A stretch of DNA of 12,586 nucleotides, taken from contig CASBQH010000173.1 in the NCBI GenBank assembly GCA_949127695.1, positions 1 through 12,586 of the forward strand. Direction: 5' to 3'. The stretch's first letter is position 1. Every line of letters begins with the position of its first letter. The DNA is from Synechococcales cyanobacterium PMM_0073. GTDB lineage: Bacteria; Cyanobacteriota; Cyanobacteriia; Elainellales; Elainellaceae. A program made the position numbers and the translations under genes. The notes under the pieces are model-generated. The model was given only the letters and a program-made list of their open reading frames with translations, had not been told where the DNA came from and did no database searches. Of the stretch, positions 6,019 to 12,586 are shown piece by piece.

Positions 6019-6609
6019 CTACTTGCCAATCATGCGCCGCTTACGCCGCTGGAGCAAATAGCGCATTGACCAAATGCCGACGGCAACCGCCAGCAGCAGC
6101 CAAATCGCTGCCGCCACTTTGTCCATATTTTGCTCAACCAAGTGATAGCGGTCGCCTAAGAAATATCCCAGCGCGGTCAGGCCAGTCAGCCAAGCCAAAG
6201 CGCCAAGCGTGGTGTAGCTGAGATAGGTGGGAATCGGCATTTGGCTGAGTCCAGCGGGCAGCGCCAGCACGTTTCGCGTACCGGGCAAAAACAGCCCCAG
6301 CACTACCGCCTTGCCGCCGTGCTGTCTAAACCAGCGGTTGCCTTGGTAGATTGTTTTGTAAATGCCCCGACTTGAAGCGGGCATCCAGGGCTTTTCGGCC
6401 AACTGCTTCAGCCGCTCTTCCCCTAACAGCCTGCCCGCAAAATACCAGGGCACAACGCTGAGCAAAAAACCAAGCAGTCCAGCTGCCACCACGCTAATAA
6501 AGTCTAATTTGCCTTGCGCTGCCATAAAACCCGCCAGCGGCATAAACAGCTCTGGCGGGATTGGCGAAAGCACCATGAGCGTAATTAATCCAAAATAGCT
6601 GAGGGTCAT
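6019..6609 (-). CDS. DedA-family (VTT/SNARE-associated) membrane protein
   Basis: 196 aa integral membrane protein. DedA proteins are implicated in lipid carrier or phospholipid scrambling, membrane potential maintenance and drug resistance; the specific role here is unknown. Visible family marks are LSPIPPELFMPLAGFMAAQG (residues 14-33), WYFAGRLLGEERL (55-67) and LFLPGTRNVLALPAG (106-120) with the conserved Arg112. Hydrophobic helices lie near 3-15, 36-58, 100-118, 131-150 and 165-185. The C-terminus is strongly basic (RRKRRMIGK). ATG 6609 has no obvious ribosome site. It lies downstream of the chlN terminator, so it is probably transcribed on its own. Confidence 0.85.
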   Translation of the reverse strand: MTLSYFGLITLMVLSPIPPELFMPLAGFMAAQGKLDFISVVAAGLLGFLLSVVPWYFAGRLLGEERLKQLAEKPWMPASSRGIYKTIYQGNRWFRQHGGKAVVLGLFLPGTRNVLALPAGLSQMPIPTYLSYTTLGALAWLTGLTALGYFLGDRYHLVEQNMDKVAAAIWLLLAVAVGIWSMRYLLQRRKRRMIGK

Positions 6610-6745
6610 GCAAGAAGATGCCAGCGGGCAGTGAGAACGGCTGAAGCGCAGATTTTAGCCTGTAAGCCATTTTGCCCAAAAATCCCGCCAGTTGGCTCTA
6701 GCTTGGGGCAGTTTGTTTTTTGACCCTATCCTCAACAGGCTTAAA

Positions 6746-6775
6746 TAAAAAAGGAGTGAGGCATTGCCCACCCCT
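6746..6775 (-). terminator. Intrinsic terminator of the chlL-chlN operon
   Basis: On the minus strand, AGGGGTGGG (6775-6767) pairs with CTCACTCCT (6760-6752) through 9 bp, including two G-T pairs. The loop is 6 nt and is followed by a run of Ts (6752-6747). It sits about 36 nt past the chlN stop codon and separates the operon from dedA. Confidence 0.85.
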
Positions 6776-6810
6776 TGCTTCAATTAGCCTCTGATCAACT
6801 AAATTTGCAG

Positions 6811-8226
<1,416 letters not shown>

Positions 8227-8236
8227 TTAAATCCTC

Positions 8237-8782
8237 TTAAATTCGATCAGGTAGCTCTTGGGAGCTGAGTTGAGCAGTATCGAGCGTTGGGCGATCGGGT
8301 TTGGGGGAGAGCTTGGTAGGAGTCTTGGTAGGTAGCTTGGCTCGCGCAGGGCGACTGGCAGATTGATGAGAGGGCTGGGTCGCTTCAACTTGAATCACTG
8401 GCTGATTAACTGGCTGATTAACTGGGATCAGCGCTGGTTCAAACGGCGGCTGTTGCTTACTGGGCAGCATTTTGGGCGGCGGCTGCATGGCTCTGCGTGC
8501 GATTGACTTTTCCAGCGCCTCTAGCTCATCTTCGGGATTAAAGTTTAGCCCCAGCGCAGCCACAATTCGGTCGGGGTTGGCATTGAGGTCAACTACTAGC
8601 GGCAACAGCTGAATTAGCTCTGGTTCTGCCACCGACAGCGTGCCGAGAATAAAGCTGGCCGAAGGCCGACGGGCTTCTTCGTAGTTCACCCAGATGCCCA
8701 GCCGCACCAGCCAAGCCCGATTGGTGCGGTAGTAGTTGAGCCAAGTGAGTTTGAGCGCTTTACGCAGATGTTCAACGTCCAT
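8237..8782 (-). CDS. Conserved cyanobacterial protein of unknown function (probably DUF5331) in the chlL-chlN operon
   Basis: 181 aa. I recognise it as the cyanobacterial protein commonly found next to chlL/chlN, which I believe is named DUF5331; the Pfam assignment is from memory. Residues 1 to about 100 look folded: [25 protein letters not shown], a [14 protein letters not shown] segment, then a helical region with [18 protein letters not shown]. From about residue 101 it is low-complexity, rich in Pro, Gln, Lys and Thr, with VNQP and PTK repeats, probably disordered. There are no Cys residues, membrane segments or nucleotide-binding motifs. It starts 111 nt after the chlL stop, without a clear ribosome site, and ends 13 nt before chlN. 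Its place suggests a role in assembly, stability or regulation of the reductase; that is inference. Confidence 0.8.
   Translation of the reverse strand: MDVEHLRKALKLTWLNYYRTNRAWLVRLGIWVNYEEARRPSASFILGTLSVAEPELIQLLPLVVDLNANPDRIVAALGLNFNPEDELEALEKSIARRAMQPPPKMLPSKQQPPFEPALIPVNQPVNQPVIQVEATQPSHQSASRPARAKLPTKTPTKLSPKPDRPTLDTAQLSSQELPDRI
8398..8425. repeat. 12 bp tandem repeat inside the DUF5331 gene
   Basis: CTGGCTGATTAA occurs twice in tandem (8398-8409, 8410-8421), with 4 nt of a third copy. Being a multiple of three, it keeps frame and encodes VNQP repeats in the disordered tail. A second imperfect 11-12 bp duplication (around GTCTTGGTAGG, 8309-8333) nearby encodes the PTK repeat. Confidence 0.85.
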
Positions 8783-8893
8783 GAGGTCAGGTGAGTCTTT
8801 GAGCTTTTGAGGTCGAGTTTAATCATGCACTCAAATGGCTCAATTCAGCCGTCTCAAATGTCACCCAACTGCGCGCCGCTGTTAAACCATCTT

Positions 8894-9754
8894 CTAGACC
8901 ATCATCAGATCTTGCGTTTCGGCGCGAGGCTGGACTTCGGGTGGGTTGAGGTAGAAGTCAGATAGCAGGCTGAACAGCTCGCGGTCGGGTGAGTCGTTCG
9001 GCACCACGCCTTCGGGACGCGCCAAAACTTGGTCGGCAATATTCAGGTAGTAGTCGCAGACGTAGCTGAGCGAGGGGTCGGTTTCGGCCATCTCAAACAG
9101 CGTTTTGCCCTTAACCCGCGAGACGCGAATATCTTCGATCAGCGGCAGAATTTCCAGCACGGGCATCGGCACTGATTCAATGTATTTGTCGATCAAATCG
9201 CGCTTCGAGGTGCGGTTGCCAATCAGCCCCGCCAGCCGCAGCGGATGCGTCCGCGCCTTTTCGCGCACTGAGGCAGCAATCCGGTTGGCGGCAAACAGCG
9301 CGTCAAAGCCGTTGTCGGTGACAATCATGCAGTAGTCGGCATAGTTGAGCGGAGCCGCAAAGCCGCCGCAAACCACGTCGCCCAGCACGTCAAACAAGAT
9401 CACGTCATATTCGTCAAAGGCATTCAGCTCTTTGAGCAGCTTCACGGTTTCGCCTACCACATAGCCACCGCAGCCCGCGCCAGCCGGAGGGCCACCGGCC
9501 TCCACGCAGTCTACGCCGCCGTAGCCTTTGTAGATCACATCTTCCGGCCAGACATCTTCGTAGTGGTAGTTTTTCTCTTGCAGCGTGTCGATGATCGTCG
9601 GGATCAAAAAGCCCGTCAGGGTAAAGGTGCTGTCATGCTTCGGGTCACAGCCAATTTGCAAAACCTTTTTGCCGCGCCGAGCAAGCGCCACTGAAATATT
9701 GCAGCTGGTGGTGGACTTGCCAATGCCACCTTTTCCATAAACGGCTAATTTCAC
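8894..9754 (-). CDS. chlL: Light-independent protochlorophyllide reductase iron-sulfur ATP-binding protein
   Basis: 286 aa, normal length. ChlL is the NifH-like homodimer that couples MgATP hydrolysis to electron transfer to the ChlN-ChlB component. The P-loop is GKGGIGKST (residues 7-15). GCDPKHDST follows at 35-43. C95 ([11 protein letters not shown]) and C129 (DVVCGGF) are the Cys pair bridging the [4Fe-4S] cluster between subunits. The open frame continues upstream to a TTG at 9820. The start is the GTG at 9754, because AGGAGAGG lies 6 nt before it and it gives the standard [15 protein letters not shown] start. The first 22 extra codons have no family match. It is the first gene of the chlL-DUF5331-chlN operon, transcribed away from the fur-type gene. 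Confidence 0.97.
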   Translation of the reverse strand: MKLAVYGKGGIGKSTTSCNISVALARRGKKVLQIGCDPKHDSTFTLTGFLIPTIIDTLQEKNYHYEDVWPEDVIYKGYGGVDCVEAGGPPAGAGCGGYVVGETVKLLKELNAFDEYDVILFDVLGDVVCGGFAAPLNYADYCMIVTDNGFDALFAANRIAASVREKARTHPLRLAGLIGNRTSKRDLIDKYIESVPMPVLEILPLIEDIRVSRVKGKTLFEMAETDPSLSYVCDYYLNIADQVLARPEGVVPNDSPDRELFSLLSDFYLNPPEVQPRAETQDLMMV

Positions 9755-9760
9755 GTTAAA

Positions 9761-9768
9761 CCTCTCCT
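9761..9768 (-). promoter_or_regulatory. Ribosome binding site fixing the GTG start of chlL
   Basis: AGGAGAGG on the minus strand with 6 nt spacing to the GTG at 9754-9752. No comparable site precedes the upstream TTG, so this site decides the start. Confidence 0.85.
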
Positions 9769-10360
9769 GTAGTGTTGCCTCGGCTGGCTGGACTGTTGAT
9801 TCTGAGCCAGATCCAGACAAATGATTCTGTCAAAGCTCGTTCTCTAACAGCATTATTAGGGAATTCCGCGCAAAGCGGGCGAGATTGAAACAATAAAACA
9901 GGTTGTAAAGAAATTCTTTGGCGCAATCCTGGTCAAAAATGCGCCTGATTCTGACTCAGAACAGGGCTCAATCTCAAAAAAGCCAGTTTTTGCAGTTTTA
10001 GATCAGCAACTATATTAATTGCGAACAAAAGACAAAAAATTTTTGAATTACGCTGAAAGCGCCAAACAGGCTATTTCTGGAGGCAGATCGGCATTCGACC
10101 GCAGGAATAGGGCGATCTCCGGCTGATCTTTAACGAGCCGCTGGCCAAAGTTAGTCCCGTTTGCTGAAGTTATTAAAAATCGTGAATTTTTGGCTGTTTG
10201 CCGTTCAAAGCTAAAAAGCAGCAGGGATCTGGACATTTTAAAATTAACTAAGTTAAAGTTGTAGTGAGTTTGTTTTAGCAAGCCGAGCCGAGCCGCTAGA
10301 ATGAAGACTCAGAAATAAAGACTCAGATTTGTTACCCCTTAGATCCAGAAGGAAGGCAGC
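9769..10360. other. AT-rich intergenic region between divergent chlL and fur-type gene
   Basis: About 590 bp, clearly more AT-rich than the genes, without a recognisable gene. It must hold the promoters of the chlL operon and of the fur-type gene. Short palindromes stand out: TTCTGACTCAGAA (9949-9961), CAAAAAATTTTTG (10033-10045), AAAAAT-cgtga-ATTTTT (10175-10191) and TTAAC-taa-GTTAA (10244-10256). A TTGACA (9834-9829, minus) lacks a good -10 at normal spacing. A TAGAAT at 10297-10302 could be a -10 for the fur-type gene, but no clear -35 goes with it. A 62-codon ATG frame on the minus strand (10236-10048) has no ribosome site and no family likeness, so I do not call it. Confidence 0.55.
10304..10330. 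repeat. 14 bp imperfect tandem repeat in the fur-type gene leader
   Basis: AAGACTCAG occurs at 10304 and 10318 within a 14 nt period (AAGACTCAGAAATA, then AAGACTCAGATTT). It lies 31-57 nt upstream of the start codon, just after a possible -10 (TAGAAT, 10297-10302). It may be a regulator-binding direct repeat or a slippage product. Confidence 0.7.
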
Positions 10361-10813
10361 ATGGTTACGGAAGCTGCGGCCAAAAAGCCCATTCAATCAC
10401 TCGAAGATGCCATTGAGCACTGTCAGTCGCTGGGAATGCGCCTTAGCAAGCAGCGCCGCTTCATTTTGGAGCTGCTTTGGCAGGAAAAAGACCATCTTTC
10501 TGCCCGCGAAATCTACGACCGATTGAACCATCAGGGCAAAGAAATTGGCCATACTTCGGTCTACCAAAACCTGGAGGCGCTCTCGGCGCAGGGCGTGATT
10601 GAATGCGTCGATCGGGCAGACGGACGGCTCTATGGCAACATTAGCGATCCGCATAGCCATGTCAACTGCCTCGACAGCCAGAAAATTATTGACGTACATG
10701 TCGAGCTGCCTGCCGAGCTGCTGGCGCAGATTGAACAGCAGACGGGTGTGAAGATCACGAGCTACTCGGTTAATTTTTATGGACATCAGGCCAACCTAGA
10801 GCCTGAAGGCTGA
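10361..10813 (+). CDS. perR: Fur-family transcriptional regulator, FurC/PerR type
   Basis: 150 aa. The N-terminal winged helix (about residues 18-90) carries SKQRRFILELLWQ and the recognition-helix segment HTSVYQNLEAL (64-74). The second half is the Fur dimerisation and metal domain. By recall alignment with Bacillus PerR, H45, H98, H100 and D111 correspond to regulatory-site residues H37, H91, H93 and D104. The Asp at the last position is the PerR-type choice (Fur has Glu). D85 is not obviously conserved. Of the structural Zn CxxC pairs only one Cys remains (C103; the second position is S106), and the C-terminal CxxC is absent. The sequence resembles the cyanobacterial FurC/PerR group that represses peroxide-defence genes. 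GGAAGG precedes the ATG; an earlier out-of-frame ATG at 10329 is not used. Confidence 0.85.
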   Translation: MVTEAAAKKPIQSLEDAIEHCQSLGMRLSKQRRFILELLWQEKDHLSAREIYDRLNHQGKEIGHTSVYQNLEALSAQGVIECVDRADGRLYGNISDPHSHVNCLDSQKIIDVHVELPAELLAQIEQQTGVKITSYSVNFYGHQANLEPEG

Positions 10814-10836
10814 CGGTAAAACAAGATTGCTCCAGC

Positions 10837-10860
10837 CGGATAAAAAGCCAGATAAAAAGC
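10837..10860. repeat. 12 bp tandem duplication forming the fur terminator arm
   Basis: CGGATAAAAAGC (10837-10848) and CAGATAAAAAGC (10849-10860) differ at one base. The second copy provides the 5' arm of the intrinsic terminator of the fur-type gene, so a duplication has doubled that arm. Confidence 0.8.
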
Positions 10861-10882
10861 AGGTCAGATGGCCTGCTTTTTT
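10854..10882 (+). terminator. Intrinsic terminator of the fur-type gene
   Basis: AAAAAGCAGG (10854-10863) pairs with CCTGCTTTTT (10872-10881) through 10 bp around an 8 nt loop, ending in six Ts. It begins 40 nt after the stop codon and separates the regulator from the downstream membrane protein gene. Confidence 0.88.
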
Positions 10883-11024
10883 GATCCCCATGTTTTGCCA
10901 GGGAGAGTTGGTGCGGATTTGAGATTTGCGATTAAGCTTGACTATCCAAGGGGGCAGGCCGTCCAGTTGTGGCGTTCGGTCTAGCCAGATCAGGACATTT
11001 ACCCTGCATGTAGAGGCGGAGCCA

Positions 11025-12586
11025 ATGGTCAGACAAGTGAATCCATCTAGCGTCAATTCAGCCGTTGATCGCTCTAGTGATGACTTGGCGCAGCGCCGTC
11101 TAGTCCGTCAAGGCCAGATTGAGTCACCACGAAGCCAGCCAGTTGCGCCTCAGCTAGAGGTTCAACCAGTTCAGCTGCCTAAAAGTAAGCGTAAAGTAAC
11201 CCAGAGCAAAACCACTCAGAGCAAAACCACTCAGAGCAAAACCGCTCAAGCCCATACCCTCGCTCGGTTTAACCAGAGCTGGAAATACTGGAAGTGGCAT
11301 TTGGTCTGGCTTGGAACCATGGGACTCTTTGCTGGAACCGGCCTTGGAGCCTATTTTTGGCTGGCCGGACTGCCGCCCCTGCCAGACTGCCAGAGCATTA
11401 CGTCCCTCTCTGCCGATGCCAACCGGCTCTACTGTGCCCAGGAAACAGTGCGCTCTGGCAAGCTCGATGATCTGGTGACGGGGATTAACCTGGTCAAAGA
11501 CTGGTCGCCCAACCATCCGCTCTATCACAACTCCCAGCGGGCATTGGCCAAATGGTCGCGGCTGGTGACGCTGGCGGCTCGCGACAAAATGGCGCAAAAC
11601 GACTTTAAGGGCGCAGCCGCCGCAATCAGCAAAATTCCGGCCTCCAGCCCCGCCCATGCAGACGCCCAGAAAACCTTAAGCGAATGGCAAATCCAGTGGC
11701 AGAAAGGCGAAGATCTTTCCGCCAAAGCCGTTGAGGCGATGAACCAGCAAAACTGGAAGGCTGCCTTTGACCAGGTGACAGAGCTGGGCTACCTCGATCA
11801 CGACTACTGGCGGATGACCCAGGCCGATCGGCTCTCCAAGCAAATCTCGGTGCAGAAATCTTCGCAAGAGTCGCTGGTGCAGGCCAAAAAGCTGGCCAAG
11901 AAGCTAGTCCCCAACGAAATGGGTGCAGCCATTGAGCTACTGCAAAACGTCGCCCCAGAAACAGCCGCCTGGGCAGAAGCTCAGAGTCTCTTGACTAGCT
12001 GGAGCCAGGATCTGCTCAAAATTGCTCTTCAGCATTGGCAGGAGGGAGACGAAGCTGGAGCCATGCAGATGGCGGCTCAGGTGCCGCTCAACCTAGATCT
12101 GGCGGCGGATGCGGCTGACTTGGTGAAGCTGAGTCATGCCCACAAACTCGTAGAAGAGAGTAGCCAAGAGAGCTTAGCGGTCGGCAAGCTGGGCTGGCGA
12201 CCGCTCTGGAGCTTGATTGAATCTACGACTGCCGCCCAGCAGATTGTGCCGGACAGCCCGATCTATGCCGCCGCTCAGCTCAAGCTGCAAGACTGGCAGG
12301 CGCAGCTTCAGGATTTAAAACAGCTGCAAATGGCTCAGATGGCGGCTGATCTAGGCCAGAAGCCCGCGCTGGAGCTAGCCATTCAGCAGGCTAATCAAGT
12401 TTCAGCTGACCGACCGCGCCACGAGCAGGCACAGCGCCTAGCGGCCACCTGGCAGCAGCAGATCCAGCAGCTGGAAGACTTGCCCTACCTGCGGCTGGCA
12501 CAGCAGTGGGCTACGCCCCAAACGGTGGCGGCGCTTCAGCTGGCCATTCAGCAAGCGCAGGTGATTCCGAATGGTCGCGCCATTTG
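11025..12586 (+). CDS. Cyanobacterial single-pass membrane protein with long helical extracytoplasmic region (partial)
   Basis: 520 codons are open and run off the window, so the C-terminus is missing. Order: a polar, basic N-terminal tail (1-85) with three TQSKT repeats (59-73); one transmembrane helix (about 92-114, WLGTMGLFAGTGLGAYFWLAGL); then LPPLPDCQSI and a second Cys in NRLYCAQE (C122, C137, possible disulfide). After that comes a long alpha-helical region rich in Ala, Gln, Leu and Trp with recurring 'W...A......A...A..IP' units. It matches by recall a cyanobacterial family often auto-annotated 'chromosome segregation ATPase', but no Walker A or B motif is visible here, so I doubt that name. 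ATG 11025 is preceded by GGAG at good spacing. It follows the fur-type gene terminator by about 140 nt, so it probably has its own promoter. Confidence 0.78.
   Translation, partial: MVRQVNPSSVNSAVDRSSDDLAQRRLVRQGQIESPRSQPVAPQLEVQPVQLPKSKRKVTQSKTTQSKTTQSKTAQAHTLARFNQSWKYWKWHLVWLGTMGLFAGTGLGAYFWLAGLPPLPDCQSITSLSADANRLYCAQETVRSGKLDDLVTGINLVKDWSPNHPLYHNSQRALAKWSRLVTLAARDKMAQNDFKGAAAAISKIPASSPAHADAQKTLSEWQIQWQKGEDLSAKAVEAMNQQNWKAAFDQVTELGYLDHDYWRMTQADRLSKQISVQKSSQESLVQAKKLAKKLVPNEMGAAIELLQNVAPETAAWAEAQSLLTSWSQDLLKIALQHWQEGDEAGAMQMAAQVPLNLDLAADAADLVKLSHAHKLVEESSQESLAVGKLGWRPLWSLIESTTAAQQIVPDSPIYAAAQLKLQDWQAQLQDLKQLQMAQMAADLGQKPALELAIQQANQVSADRPRHEQAQRLAATWQQQIQQLEDLPYLRLAQQWATPQTVAALQLAIQQAQVIPNGRAI
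11199..11243 (+). repeat. 15 bp tandem repeat encoding TQSKT x3
   Basis: Three near-perfect copies of a 15 nt unit (ACTCAGAGCAAAACC; the first copy begins ACC) encode residues 59-73 of the membrane protein. They lie in the basic cytoplasmic tail just before the transmembrane helix. Confidence 0.9.

Noticed and set aside
9829..9834. Perfect TTGACA as chlL promoter -35
   Set aside because: No acceptable -10 lies 16-18 nt downstream on the minus strand.
10048..10236. 62-codon ATG frame upstream of chlL and the fur-type gene
   Set aside because: No Shine-Dalgarno site, no recognisable domain, and located in an AT-rich promoter region; kept only as a remote possibility.

Overview
The window looks like a chromosomal segment of a beta-cyanobacterium. 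It carries chlL and chlN, which encode two subunits of the dark-operative protochlorophyllide reductase. It also has a ccmK3-ccmK4 pair encoding minor carboxysome shell proteins, and a Fur-family gene of the cyanobacterial FurC/PerR type. Composition is moderately GC-rich by eye, and codon use looks even across the genes. I see no tRNA, rRNA, transposase, integrase or CRISPR array. Genes are densely packed, mostly on the minus strand. The exact genus cannot be named from the sequence.

Left part (1-2012): a Dps ferritin-like gene, cut by the window edge, diverges from a plus-strand group. That group encodes a secreted MliC-type lysozyme inhibitor, a FluC/CrcB fluoride channel and a Uma2-family PD-(D/E)XK protein. 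The Dps/MliC divergent region has a recognisable promoter for dps and a perfect 9-9-9 inverted repeat.

Middle part (2035-6609), all minus strand, in transcription order: a DedA-family membrane protein; a gene-free stretch of about 670 bp; a Tat/lipoprotein-type PotD-like polyamine-binding protein; a small YkvA/DUF1232 protein; a histidine phosphatase; then ccmK3 and ccmK4. The stop codons of the PotD-like, YkvA and phosphatase genes are each followed within 0-3 nt by an 11-12 bp tandem repeat. The three repeat units are unrelated in sequence.

Right part (6746-12586): chlL, a cyanobacterial protein of unknown function (probably DUF5331) and chlN form a minus-strand operon that ends in a clear intrinsic terminator. 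A 606 bp AT-rich gene-free region separates chlL from the divergent fur-type gene. That gene ends in its own intrinsic terminator. It is followed by a long single-pass membrane protein, cut by the window edge, of the cyanobacterial family usually mislabelled 'chromosome segregation ATPase'.

Functional themes are carbon fixation (carboxysome shell), light-independent chlorophyll synthesis (oxygen-sensitive Fe-S enzyme), and iron/peroxide protection (Dps and a PerR-like regulator). I found no convincing new multi-gene system. The items most worth checking are the repeats at stop codons, the palindromes in the two divergent promoter regions, the possible hairpin over the ccmK3 ribosome binding site, and the uncharacterised gene inside the chlL-chlN operon.
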